Shown here in pieces: positions 1-11,530 of a stretch of DNA of 64,000 nucleotides. The stretch comes from Adiantum capillus-veneris. Taxonomy: Eukaryota > Streptophyta > Polypodiopsida > Polypodiales > Pteridaceae. The position numbers and the translations under genes were made by a program. Below the pieces are notes generated by a model that made no database searches, was not told the DNA's origin, and saw only the letters and a program-made list of their open reading frames with translations. Where the stretch lies: positions 22,710,991 to 22,774,990 of the forward strand of contig CM043942.1 in NCBI GenBank assembly GCA_014529385.2, given 5' to 3'. Each line of letters starts with the position of its first letter. The stretch's first letter is position 1.

Positions 1-456
1 GTACCAAAAGGATGATACAACCTCTAGAAATGTCAATGGAATTCCTCCAAAAAATGTTCTCTTACGGGACTAAAAGAAATTAAAAACAAGTCTTGAATGC
101 CTCTGAAAGTGTGCAAAAATGCTAGCTAAAAGGGATATGTGGACTAGGTTGAATGTGGCTTGAGGACCCCTAATTATCCATGTACACACAAATTTGTGGA
201 TACTCCACAAGAGGAAAGTAGTGGGTAAAGAAGTAAAGGAATGGTACAAAAGTGGCAGCACTGCCAAAAGGACCCCTATTGAGACTATTTCATTAGAGAA
301 TTGATCTTTGAAAATGGCTTACGACTTGGACCAAATCCACAACTGTTGTGCTGAAAAATTTACGAATAGAGGAGCAAAAGAGGGTGACAACATGACTTAC
401 GGTTGTACATGATTCTAATTACAGCATGCAGAGCAAGGCTTCTCCCTCTCAAAAGT

Positions 457-758
<302 letters not shown>

Positions 759-772
759 TGATATCAAAGCAG
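759..772 (+). promoter_or_regulatory. Degenerate primer binding site (tRNA-iMet type)
   Basis: TGATATCAAAGCAG directly follows the LTR end and differs at few positions from the usual plant copia primer site TGGTATCAGAGC. It is the expected start point of minus-strand cDNA synthesis. Confidence 0.5.
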
Positions 773-1305
773 GATTCCTAGTTAAGATTCTTATTTTGAT
801 AATTCAAAACCTATTTTCATTTTCAATTTACTTATGAATTGAAGATATTATTGGAGTGTAAAATATCTCATCTATCTACTTCGCCAAAGTGGGTGGATTC
901 TTTGCCTAAAGTGGACTACGAGATAGACCAAACCAATGAGTTGATTCTCAAATTCAAATTGAGAGGCCTATTAAAGGATTGACTTTATATATACATCATT
1001 ATTTTTCTCAATTCTTCAGTGTTTTTGATTGCCACGGCTATGAGTTTCTTGAGTGCTAGCTCTACATCACCTCAATCAAAGCCCTCAAGGAGCACCTCCG
1101 CCTAGAGGGGAGCCATACTTGGTGCCCGAGTGCCCTCTCTTTCGTTGCTCCTCCACTTGCAGCAAACTGGTCGCTAGCCTTGCACCCTTTTTGTGCCCTT
1201 CCTTTCTACCAATCGATCTCCACAACACGGCAACAACCCCCTCTTCTCTTACGTCCTCGCATGGGGAATGATCCAAGGCCTTGGTGTTCAACTTCCACTC
1301 TACGT

Positions 1306-1448
<143 letters not shown>

Positions 1449-1555
1449 CCCATTCTCTAGTTTGATTTTTATAGAGGCTTAAAAAAGTCTTATTTCTCAC
1501 TTTGCAAGACTTCATAAACTCTCAAGGGTAAATTCTCACATTTATTGCCATCAAC

Positions 1556-2400
1556 ATGTGCAACATTATGCTCGCAAAATACTACATTACCATTGAGAAA
1601 TTGTTTGGCATAGGTTTTTCTTTATGGAAAACAAAGATTCAACTCCTAATGATGCGGGAAGACGAATGGAAGGCTGTCACGCAACTGATGAGCCTAAGCA
1701 CATTCAAGGTGATGCTAATTATCAAGATTCCCAATGGATCAATGACAATGAGTCTACCAGGGCATTGATTGCTCTGTGCTTAGCCGAAAACATTCTTCAC
1801 CATCTTGATCTCAACAAGACGTCAAAACCAGTATGGCAAACTCTTGAAACAACCTTTGGAGGTAACATTAACAACTCCGAGTTGTTTCATAAGATGCAAC
1901 TCTACAATATGCAATATTAGTCAAAAACTCTTAAAAAGCATATTGAGACTCTGAGTCTACTGTTTCAAATGTTTAGCTACACTTAAATCATCACCTGATG
2001 ATGATGATGATAAGAAGGATGTGTGCTTTTGAATAGTATTCCCAAAGAAGATAAAGTTTGTAGAGATTGTCGCAAAGAGCACTCAAGGTTGGCAGAGATG
2101 ACCTATGAAGAGATGATTGACATTCTCTCAAATGAAGACTAAAGGAATTTTTGATAGCTGATTTTGACTCTTCTACAAAGGCCTTCATCACTAAAGGCAA
2201 AGTAAAGAAGTGTACCTTTTGCAAAAGATTAGGTCATACTTTTGCATTCTTCTTCAAAAGGCTAGAAGAGGAATAAGATCAATCCCATGTACAATTAGTT
2301 TTTGCAAAGTATGAAGAAGACGAAGATCCTGAAGCAGAGAAAGCACTACACGTACAAGTGCTCAAAAACTCACTTGATAGTGAGGACTCTTGGGCTTTCT
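1556..2400 (+). pseudogene. Copia gag remnant (UBN2-type) with broken zinc knuckle
   Basis: Translation gives the copia capsid hallmarks in order: FSLWKTKIQLLM near 1615, then after a frameshift RALIALCLAENILHHLDL near 1760-1820 and VWQTLETTFGG near 1830-1862. Stops follow from 1918. A CCHC zinc knuckle is visible around 2205-2260 (CTFCKRLGH), but the last cysteine is lost. Gag coats the RNA in virus-like particles. At least one frameshift and several stops make it non-coding now. No protease, integrase or RT follows; sequence continues to the chromovirus insertion at 2819. Confidence 0.65.
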
Positions 2401-2818
2401 AAAAGCTCAAAAATTCAATAAAAAATCATAATTTTTCTTTATTTTTTGTGCTTCATTGCGCGAATAACCTCAAAGGTTTTTCCTATGGGTTTCAAGTTGA
2501 CATGTATATTGCATGTGATTGAGTTTAGGCATTATCCATGCTACTAGCAGCACGTGATAAGATTGCCCATGCATCAACTTCCCTAACACTTGCATTTGAG
2601 TTCAATCTACGAGCACACATCCATAGCTCTCTCCTCTAAAGGACTTATATTTTGGTAGACAGATTGTAGGCTTCGAATGTGCCTAGGACACGTGTGGCCC
2701 AACCTCCTTATGCCGCTAGAACACATGCCTCTAAGCCACATTGACTTTTGTTTAGTCATGCATGGTTAGTTTTTCTTGGGTTACCTTGATGCATCATCAC
2801 TTCTGAGCTTAAGGAATC
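2401..2818. other. Unassigned internal sequence of the outer copia element
   Basis: No open frame, repeat or known motif recognised. By position it is part of the copia interior, ending in GAATC (2814-2818), the target duplication of the inserted chromovirus. Confidence 0.4.
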
Positions 2819-3395
2819 TGTCATGGATGCTTGAGTCAATCGCTGCCTGCATCATCACCTATGTCATTGCCTACATCATCACTAGAAGACTCTAGAAGAA
2901 TCTAGAACGATCTAGAAGATTCTAGAAGGTTCTAGGAGATTCTAGAAGTTTCTAGAAGCTTGGAGAAGATTCCGAAAGAATCTAGAATTTTCTGGAAAGC
3001 TCTAGAAATTTGAAGAAGGATCTAGAATGTTCTAGAAGAACTAGAAGGATCAAGAAGTTTCTAAAAGCTTGGAGAAGATTCCGAAAGAATCTAGAAGTTT
3101 TTGGAAAGCTCTAGAAAGTTGAAGAAGGATCCAAAAGGTTCTAGAAGAACTAGAAGGATCAAGAAGGTTCTAGAAGATTCTAGCCTCCTCAAGAAGAACC
3201 TAGAAAGTTCTAACCTCCTCAAGCACTAGTATAAATAGGGGTCTTGGGCCACAAGCCCCTCAGTCTTGCCAACACAGTTGTGAGCCTCCTATGAGGAAAT
3301 CCCTCTTCTAGTTCTTATGTTCAAGTCTTATCCTTGCAATCAAGCCTTGTCTTGTACTCAAGTCATGTAATCCAAGTCTTGTATCTAGCCCCCTT
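2819..3395 (+). repeat. Chromovirus LTR copy A (inverted relative to its element)
   Basis: Begins TGTCATGGATGC. It runs through a heat-shock-element-like array (2880-3210), a TATA box (TATAAATA, 3230-3237), a leader with TCTTGCCAACAC, and AATAAA-like signals near 3394. It matches copies B (to 4124) and C (12049-12726) but points the opposite way, making a large inverted repeat with B. A tandem duplication of about 109 bp (2949-3057 and 3058-3166) lies in its U3. The U5 end is not present in full; the sequence passes into a loop of short repeats. Confidence 0.75.
2880..3210. promoter_or_regulatory. Array of heat-shock-element-like units upstream of LTR TATA box
   Basis: Dense TTCTAGAA-type units alternate GAA and TTC at 5-bp spacing. 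At 2915-2932 the order is GAAgaTTCtaGAAggTTC, four perfect alternating units, which meets the plant heat shock element rule (nGAAnnTTCnnGAAn, three or more units). The array ends about 20 bp before TATAAATA. Matching arrays occur in LTR B (about 3720-4065) and LTR C (about 12330-12660). Heat-inducible transcription is inferred, not shown. Confidence 0.7.
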
Positions 3396-3549
3396 AATAA
3401 ACTATAAAGTATTAACTCTTAATAAAGTATAAAGTATTAAGTCTTGTAATCATAAGGGGGTATTAAGTCTATAAAGTGTTAACTCTTAATAAAGTATAAA
3501 GTATTAAGTCTTGTAATCATAAGGGGATATTAAGTCTTGTAATCATAAG
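3396..3549. repeat. Loop between inverted LTRs, built of short direct repeats
   Basis: About three imperfect copies of a unit containing AATAAAGTATAAAGTATTAAG followed by TCTTGTAATCATAAGGGG lie between the arms of the inverted LTR pair. The roughly 90-bp U5 end found in LTR C is missing here, so the junction of the two LTRs has been rearranged. Confidence 0.6.
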
Positions 3550-4124
3550 GGGGCTAGATACAAGACTTGGATTACATGACTTGAGTACAAGACAAGGCTT
3601 GATTGCAAGGACAAGACTTGAACATAAGAACTAGAAGAGGGATTTCCTCAGGAGGCTCACAACTGGTGTTGGCAAGACTGAGGGGCTTGTGGCCCAAGAC
3701 CCCTATTTACTAGTGCTTGAGGAGGTTACTTGAGGAGGTTAGAACTTTCTAGGTTCTTCTTGAGGAGGCTAGAATCTTCTAGAACCTTCTTGATCCTTCT
3801 AGTTCTTCTAGAACTTTTGGATCCTTCTTCAACTTCCTAGAGCTTTCCAGAAACTTCTTTCGGAATCTTCTCCAAGCTTTTAGAAACTTCTTGATCGTTC
3901 TAGTTCTTCTCGAACCTTCTAGATCCTTCTTCAACTTTCTAGAGCTTTCCAAAAACTTCTAGATTCTTCTGAAATCTTCTCCAAGCTTCTAGAAACTTCT
4001 AGAATCTCCTAGAACCTTCAGAATCTTCTATATCCTTCTAGATTCTTCTAAAGTCTTCTAGTGATGATGTAGACGATGACACAGGCGATGATGCAGGCAG
4101 TGATTGACTCAAGCATCCATGACA
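3550..4124 (-). repeat. Chromovirus LTR copy B, 3' LTR of the minus-strand element
   Basis: On the minus strand it starts TGTCATGGATGC at 4124, just after a GGAGGGGG-type polypurine tract (about 4125-4136) and the end of the chromodomain frame. That places it as the 3' LTR. It keeps the heat-shock-like array, but the TATA box is damaged: TATAAATA in copies A and C reads TAGTAAATAG here (around 3710). Confidence 0.75.
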
Positions 4125-4703
4125 TTACCCCCTCCTCTAGCGACGAGTTCCACGAGGAGCAGTGGTGTTCCTTGACTGGGGCTTCCATGGATGCTATTGA
4201 TGGAATTCTTGGACTTTGAGAGATGCATCTGAAGATTTTGTGTTGGTTCCCAGGTTTGCTCACTGACATCATAGCCTTTCCAATGCACCAAGTACTGTAA
4301 CCTGCCACGCGAAACTCGAGAATCAAGGACTTTCTCAACCTCATATTCATATGTCCTTGAATCTCAACCGGAGGAGGTGGTTGTAGGGCTCTTCCTGGGG
4401 TCTTAGATATGTGACAAGGTTCTAGGACTGAGACATGAAAGACCGGATGGATTTTCATGGGTGGATGAGGGCAACTAGAGTCGATAGGTGACTGGATTGA
4501 CTTGACGGATAATTTTAAACGGGCCAAGCCTTCGATAATCAAGCTTTTGACAAGGACGAGATGAACGCAGATCACGCCGGAGGAGCCACACTTTATCCCC
4601 TTCTTTGTATTTTGGATGCTGCATGCAATGGAGATCTGCATTGTCCTTATACTTGGATTGAGCTTCTTTGATATGAATTGTAAGTTCTTTGTGAATTGCA
4701 GAT
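4109..4703 (-). pseudogene. Chromovirus integrase C-terminus with chromodomain
   Basis: Minus-strand translation gives the post-integrase GPY/F-like module (KYKEGDKVWLLRRDLR, RLGPFKI), then HPVFHVSVLEP, then a chromodomain with [17 protein letters not shown] ending near 4200. Chromodomains of this lineage guide integration into chromatin bearing certain histone marks. Two frames must be joined, so a frameshift separates the module from the chromodomain. The reading continues across the LINE insertion into 10905, which confirms that the LINE split this gene. Confidence 0.75.
4692..4703. repeat. LINE target site duplication, left copy
   Basis: TGAATTGCAGAT, identical to 10893-10904. Removing the LINE and one copy restores a continuous chromovirus reading frame. 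Confidence 0.9.
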
Positions 4704-7325
4704 TTTTTTTTTTGAGTAATGTGGAAGAGTAAATTACTAAAAAAATAGGAAAGGAAATACAAGGCCCTCAGGATGGGGGAGGGTAGCCTTAGCATGTCCA
4801 GATTACATGGTCATCTGATCATTTATTAAGTCAGACATCCTATGTCTTAAGCTAGAATAAAAAACAGGGACTTGCTTTCTCCATTGTGGCCATCTTAGGG
4901 ATCTTTGCAGCTCTGTTAATTGAAGAGTTTTGATCTAGAGCATCCTTACTTTCTTTGCACAAAAGAACAACGGCCTTCTTGAGATCGACAATAAGCAGCT
5001 TGGGGTGAGGAGATGGGTGACCATAAAGCACCGCCAGCCTATTTAGCCATATGAACCAAAGAAATATACCCCTTCAGATATTCCATAATGGAATATCCAT
5101 TTTGGGACAGTTACCAAGAAGTAATTCTTTGAAATCTACTGGTTGCATCTTGAATGCACATATAATTTTCATTACTGGAGCTAGTACTCTTTGAGTGGAT
5201 TTGCATATGTAGAACATATGTGTTACATCCTCTACTTTTGTGTGACGTCTCCTACACAACCCATCACTTGCTCCAATCTGTTTAGCTTTTTTGCCACACC
5301 AAACTCCTTGATGTACAATGAGATATAGCAGAGTGCTATGCTTTGTAGAAATGGGATAGACCCACAAACACTTGAACCTGTAGCACCACTGTTTACTGCT
5401 CCAGCTGATCTTCCAAGCTTTATTTAGCCTTCTCTTTAGGTCTTCTGGAACACCTTCCTTGACTTTGAAGTTGTTGTAAATGCCCCGCATAATATGCTGG
5501 AGTTGAGAATTATGAATGTTGCTCCTTGGGCGAAGAGAGACCTTTTGAAGGATTGAGTGGAGTCTAGCTAGGCACCAATCATCATCTCTTGTACTAAGGT
5601 TGAACTGCATTTGTATGCTATATCTGTCCTTGATGCGTTCATCTTGAAAGAAGTCCTTCCAAGAATGTATCCCTGCCTTGAAACACCTATGAGCCCTTCT
5701 ACACATGGTTAGGCTGAGTTTACCTGCATACACCCCATGCCAAGGAGAATCATCCAAAAACAAAAGTTTATTAGTAAACAGTTTGAGGGCAGGCATCCAT
5801 TGCTCCCTTATGATTCTCCATGAACTCCAAAATCTGGCACATAGTTTTGAACTTGCACAACCAGGATTTGTTTTGGAGACAGCAAGATATCTCTTAGGGA
5901 TAGACTTGACCAGGCTTTGTATTCCTTAAACTTAAACTTGTGGAGATGCCTTCTCAGTAGTAGAGCCCAGTAATCAGAGCAGTGTAAGCTCCTCAAGACC
6001 CATTTGCCAGCTAATTTTATACTTAGCCTTTCCAAGTTGAGCAGTCACAGGCCTCCATTGGCTTTTGGTGTGCAACAGATTTCCCACTTTACCTTTGGGA
6101 TCCTTGGATGGTCCAAGTCCCCTCCCCACAAGAAGGATCTAAAACCAGCAAAAGCCTGATTAAGCTGGTACTTAGTTGGCTGCCAACAAGAGATAAAAAA
6201 AATGATTAAGGGCATTAGATAATAATTTAAAACAAATGCTATGCTAGAGAGGGAGGTCTGATACTCCTGCCATTTGAACATCTTTTGTTTCAGTTTGGTA
6301 ATAACCCACTCCCATCTTTGTTAGAAAGAGACCTTAAACCCCATTGGTATTCCCAAGAGTCTAAAAATCTGACCATCCTTTATTTCTGTACACCCTACAT
6401 TCCTTATTACCTATGGAGTCTGCCCATCCAGTGACTTGTACCCTGTTTTAGCATGGTTAATGACTGACCCACTTGCATCACAAAACAACTTCAAGCATTC
6501 CCAGAAGGCCTCAACTGTTTCTCTATCATTTAGCATAAGGGCATTGGTATCATCTTCAAATTGCTGCATGCATAGATCAGCAGAACCAAGTATGGCAATA
6601 CCTTTTAACTTACCTGCAGCCATGGCATTCCTTACCAGCCAACCTAGAGCATCTGAGCATATAGCATACATCAAGGGTGCAATGGGGCACCCCTGTCTTA
6701 TAGATCTATTGAGAGCAATGAAGTCTGTGAGGTCCCCATTCAGGGCTACCCTGGCCAAAGCATTTCCAAATAACACCTGAATAAACTTAAAAAGAGTTTG
6801 CCAAACCCTATATCAAATAGAGATTGGAAAATAAAATCCCATTCAACTCTATCATAAGCTTTATCAAAGTCAATTTTGAAAAACATATATGATTGATCAG
6901 ATTCCATAGCATAGTCAATGGACTCCCACAAAGTAATGATATCATCTAATATAAATCTGCCTTTTATGAAGCCTTTTTGCTCAGGGAGAATGATGAGATT
7001 CATGAGAGGACTCAATCTCCTAGCAAAGGCAAGGGCAAAAAATTTATAAGCAGAGGTCAGATAGGTGATGGGTCTCCAATTCCCAAGGTCCTCCTTCCCC
7101 CCTCTTTTATGTATGAGCTTAATGACCCCAGTATTAATGGTAGATGGAAGAGCTCCTATTCCCAAGGCTTCCTGCCAGACCCTCATCAAATAAGGAGTTA
7201 AGAAATCCTTGTACATCATATAGAATTCATTAGGCAATCCATCAATGCCAGGAGACTTGCATTTCTTCATGGAGTCAAGAGCATCATTAAATTCCACCTC
7301 TGAGAGGGGCTGATCCATCATCTTG

Positions 7326-7401
7326 ACCATTTCAGGTGAAACCATTTTCTTTCTCACTCTTTCACCATTTCAGGTGAAACCATTTTCTTTCTCACTCTTG
7401 C
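7326..7401. repeat. 38-bp tandem duplication in LINE ORF2
   Basis: ACCATTTCAGGTGAAACCAT and the following 18 bases occur at 7326 and again at 7364. The 38-bp period is not a multiple of three, so it shifts the frame just upstream of the RT domain. Confidence 0.9.
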
Positions 7402-7711
7402 TATATGAGCCCTGGCCCTTGTGATGTCAGCCCCTCTCTTAGGTGGGGAAGAAAAAATACCAGCATAATAAGCTCTAGTCACTTCCAGATTGTCAGTATG
7501 AGTACTGACCACATCTCCCTTATGATCCTTTAAAAAGGGGACAAAGTCCTTGGCCTTCTTCTTCTTCAAGAGATTGAACATATTTTTGTCAGGAGTATCA
7601 ATCTTTCCTGCCCAGAAATCTCTAGTCCAGACTAAGGAAGCTTTGGCAACAATGAGCTCCTCCTTTCTCAACTTATCCTTAAGGTCTAGGAGGTCAGGGG
7701 AAGGAGGACTG

Positions 7712-7712
<1 letters not shown>

Positions 7713-7745
<33 letters not shown>
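7713..7745. repeat. G homopolymer of about 32 bases
   Basis: Lies inside LINE ORF2 and would encode poly-proline on the minus strand. Its exact length is prone to sequencing and assembly error. Confidence 0.9.
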
Positions 7746-7748
<3 letters not shown>

Positions 7749-8713
7749 CAGCCTCAAAATCTGAAATTTGTTTGGTTATCATCATTCTCCTGCTTGTTCT
7801 AATTGGCCTTGCCCTATGCTTAAAATCAGTAAGCAGTTTCTGAGTAGATTTGACTGCCTTATCCCAGGCTTCAAAAGCATTACCATGCTCCAAAAAAGAA
7901 CAGTCAAAGGCCTCCTTGACTTTAATCTTAACAGCATTGATGCCAAGCAAGGACTGATCTATATGGTGCCACCCTGATTTATACATACATGCATCCTTGT
8001 ACAAATCAAAAAGGACAAGGGAATGATCTGATAGTAACAGTGAAGCATCTTTCCAACAATTTACATGCCAGAAATCCTGCATAAGATCCACATTCGTATA
8101 GACTCTATCTAATCTGCCTGCTCTGAAACAATTAGCTTGTTGTTTATTTAACCAAGTGAAACCTGTATGTTGTAAGATGTCCATCAGGTTTTGGCTTAGT
8201 GTCAGGCTGTCCCAGGAAGATTTTTCAATTCCACTGATTACCTGGCCTAATTTGTTCTACCTGTCTTCAATAGTTTCTACCATATTAAAATCACCTGTCA
8301 GAATGAGAGGTTGCTGAAGCGATTCAAGTTTAGACCAAGCCAAAGTCCTATCAGAAATTGAATTAGGAGCATACTGAAATCACTGTAAAATTAAAAGGTG
8401 CATCTAATGAGATGGAAATCCAGCAATTATTAGTGGGCCTTTGTACATTTTTGACCATCGAACTGTATTTGTGAGAAATTGCAATGGCAGCACACCCTTT
8501 TCCATTTAGGATGATTGGTAGTGAACCATTTGTAGTCAGCTCCAATTCTCTGCAAATTGTTAGTTAGAGCATCACCAGAAACCTTTAGTTCCTATAAACA
8601 AATAATATCAGGTTTGAGATTAGAGTCTCTCAGCCATTGCTTCAGCACATGGGACCTTGAAGGATTTGTAAACCCTTTACAGTTCCGAGTAAGACCTTTT
8701 ATAGGGGGGCACT

Positions 8714-10629
8714 TCATTTCTTACTACTTTTAGGGGGCTTAATCAGTGACACTGAGGCTCTATTGGGATCTTTAGAGATCTCCTTCTTTCTTTTAGCTTT
8801 AGACATCTTGGGCAAAGGCAATCTTTCATCCTCAGCCTGTGGCATCATGGTATCCCTTGAGCTCATGGCAAAGTTCTCCAATTGATTTTTTTCTACTTCA
8901 TCATGAATCTCCAGTTGCTCCTCAAATGTAGGGTTGGAAGTCAGTTGAGGATTAGGCAACTGAGAGTTTGGAATACATTCTCCCTCAGAGTCAGAAGAAG
9001 AATTTGAAGATAGCCCCCTAGCTCTATCCATGGGACTTGCAGGTGCTGGACATACCTCTTCCTGGGTTTTTTTTTGTGATTGTTACAAGTCATTGTTGCT
9101 AGACTAGGGCTGATTCTGCTGATGAGCACTCTGTTGGCTGGAGGAGGGATCCTATCTGGCCTGATCCTTTCCATTCTTCTCACCCTACTCTTCAACCTGC
9201 ATATTCTTGTTAGACATATTTTCCTCCTGCTCCCATTCACTAGGTCTTCAATATTAAAGGTGAAGGGATCAAAAACATTTTCCAATAGAGGGATGAAGTG
9301 ATTTCTGCCCTTATTGAAGCTAGATTTAGGATTTTTGTTCCCTTTAGAGGAGTTCTTTTTGGAGACGGGGACAAAACCATCCACATTATCTGTTCTATCT
9401 TGCTTGCCCCCCTTTTCCCCCTTCTCCACCTTGTCTTTAGAGACCTTTTCTTGTCCGTCTTTAGCATGGGGTTCCTCTGAAGTTAGATCAGGACAGTCCC
9501 TTATGAAGTGACCTGGCTTATGGCAATGGAAACAAGCATTGGGCAGATTTCTATAGAGGATTCTTTGAGTGTGCAATGTCTTCCCAGTTGAATCCTTAAT
9601 TGGAATCTCATACTTGAGATCCTTATCTATGTCCACTTCAAACAGGAGCTGAGGGTCCCACTTGGGGTTAAAGCCTCCTCTAGCTCTTTGCCCCAAGACT
9701 CTCCCTAGACATGAGCCTATACTCTTCAGCCAAGGATATAATTCAATAGGCATTTCAGGGAAATCTATCTAGACAGGCACCTTTGAGGGTTTGGGTCCTC
9801 TAGGGATGAAGCCCTTATACCAAGTAAAAACTGTCATGGGTGTGTTCCTTATCAGCCATTGACCATGGCCAACAATCTGAAGAGCATCATTAGCATTGTT
9901 AAAGAAAAATAAGAAATAGTTACTAGGTAGGAATTGGACTTGTGAGACCATAAGATTTTTTCTATTCCATTGCTGGTTCATCCATGATTTTAGGGCTTCC
10001 ATGGAGGGTCTAGTGCCATGACAAAGGCCTATCACTACCCTCTTTTGGAGTTGGCTGTGCCACTCTTCAAGTTCCTCAACAGGAATAGTACACCGTCCTC
10101 AGAGCAATAGGGGTCTTTATAGTCAAAGCCATCTACCTCAGGGAATTCAATTCCATCGGTTGCTTCCCCTAGGCCTTTGAATTTTTAGTCGCGTCAACAT
10201 TCTGGGGTTTTTGACCAATCTGCGCATTCCTACATGTCCCTTGAAGAGGGGGGGCATTATTAAATTTGTACCTGGTTTTTGGAAAGCGGTGTACGACCCT
10301 TCAGTCTGAGGAGGAAGGGCTTGATCAATACGTTGATATCCAGGACCAGTTTGCGGTTGATGATGCAGAGGCACCCCTTGATGGTGGGACCTAAGATGTC
10401 CATGCCCCATAAAGCCCAAAGGGTTAGCCTGCTGAGGTTGTTGGGAAGGCATCATGGCGATGGCAGCATAAGACATCTGTCCAGCAGACTGTTGATTATT
10501 TGGGTTAGCCAACAGGTGTCCGCTGTTGAAAGCCCCTTGCATGAAAGGAGGCATGTGTTGAACTGTGGGGTATTCCACTATCGGCAGTTGTTGGGTAAGC
10601 ATAGGTCTTTGTGGAAAGGGGTTGAGCAC
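8714..10629 (-). pseudogene. LINE ORF1: nucleic-acid-binding protein (DUF4283, CCHC)
   Basis: Most of the region reads in one minus-strand frame. A Gln/Pro-rich N-terminus is followed by a DUF4283-like domain (QFLPSNYFLFFFNN to RNTPMTVFTWYKGF, about 9980-9800), the segment WLKSIGSCLGRVLGQ, and a CCHC knuckle (CFHCHKPGHFIRDC, about 9535-9495). A Lys-rich tail ends at 8714 after a frameshift near 9100-9240. The product would bind LINE RNA. In-frame stops near 10147, 10100 and 9769 make it a pseudogene. Confidence 0.8.
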
Positions 10630-10892
10630 CTCTGCCCCAGCTATGGCCTGCCTGCCATTGAAAAGCGCTTCCTAAAGCTCCATGAGTTTCCACCCTCCCC
10701 TAGAGGGGAGGGGGGAAAAGGTAGAGAGGACTTTCCAACAGGTAAAGGGAATCTGCAGGTGAGAAAGGTGACTTGACGACGAGGTATGATGGAAAAAACG
10801 CCAGTACTGATCATCCACCTTCCCTCCTCGACCTCAGAGTGTCTCTCCAATCCACACTCAATTCTAGTACATTTTGGTGTATATGGACTTCC

Positions 10893-10904
10893 TGAATTGC
10901 AGAT
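10893..10904. repeat. LINE target site duplication, right copy
   Basis: TGAATTGCAGAT, identical to 4692-4703. Confidence 0.9.
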
Positions 10905-11530
10905 AATTGTTGTGTTAGATGAATAGCAGCTGGATTCACTTGGCCAACTATCTTGAATAGTCCAAGTCTTTGATAATATAGCTTTTGCAAAGGGTGAGAT
11001 GAACGTAGATCACGGTGGAGAAGACACCTCGATCCTTAATCTCGTATAGTGGATGTTGCATTTGATGTTTGTCCACACTAACTTTATACCTGTGTTGAGC
11101 TCATTTATTGTCAATTCTTTGTGAATGCTTTGTAGATGTGTGGCTAAATCTGTGGCAGTTCGATTCTTCACTCGATGATTCCTGTGGACATCCATAATTA
11201 GGTGATGATGATAGTTGATTGTACATCGATGATACTGCTCTATGGCTTGATTCACCCGCTTTGTTTGTCCATCACTTTGTGGATGATTGGATAAAGAGAG
11301 GTTAATCTTTAAAACTTGAATCTTGAACAAGTCTTTCCAAAAGCTTGATAGAAACTTTAGTCCTTGATTTGAAACAATGTCACCCGGAAGTCCATGATAG
11401 CGGTAAATATCCTAAAAGAATAACTTCCCCATTCCTTTTTCAATGAATGAAGAAGGGTGATAGCCTTGACGTAGCTTGCTAAGCTTGGTTTCAACAACTA
11501 CTTCTTCAAAGCGTGTTGAGAGAAGTGCAC
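10905..11530 (-). pseudogene. Chromovirus integrase core remnant
   Basis: Minus-strand translation reads RYHGLPGDIVSNQG, then FLSSFWKDLFKIQ, then NHPQSDGQTKRVNQAIEQY: the second half of a Ty3/gypsy integrase core. The second catalytic aspartate of the usual VSDRG motif is asparagine (VSNQG), and the first half with the zinc finger is missing. The IHKEL segment and the KVW/LGxFKI linker occur twice, once here (about 11130-10960) and once continuing past the LINE into 4690-4475, so part of the module is duplicated. Confidence 0.7.

Larger units (their letters stand above)
5074..8717 (-). pseudogene. LINE ORF2: endonuclease and reverse transcriptase
   Basis: Start ATG (8717-8715) overlaps the ORF1 stop as ATGA. 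The N-terminus begins MKCPPIKGLTRNCKGF, typical of the EEP endonuclease that nicks the target, and the LSDHSLVLFDL (SDH) motif lies near 8020. The RT follows (about 7357-6411) with PGIDGLPNEFYMMY, GFIKGRFILDD, FFKIDFDKAYDRVEWDF and the catalytic QFEDDT box. A zinc-binding zf-RVT motif (CRRRHTKVEDVTHMFYIC) lies near 5270-5200. Breaks: stops near 8590-8200, a poly-proline run from a G homopolymer (about 7713-7745), a 38-bp tandem duplication at 7326-7401, and shifts near 6780 and 5800. Confidence 0.85.
4704..10892 (-). mobile_element. Full-length L1-like LINE
   Basis: A 6.2-kb insertion flanked by TGAATTGCAGAT on both sides (4692-4703 and 10893-10904). A poly(A) tail on the minus strand appears as poly(T) directly after the left duplication. 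It has ORF1 (DUF4283 plus zinc knuckle) and ORF2 (endonuclease, RT, zf-RVT), the usual plant L1 plan. ORF2 contains several frameshifts, so this copy is dead. About 370 bp of 3' UTR lie between ORF2 and the tail. Confidence 0.9.

Noticed and set aside
1-456. A 65-codon minus-strand frame at 70-267
   Set aside because: No recognisable domain; the stretch shows no repeat or element boundary either.
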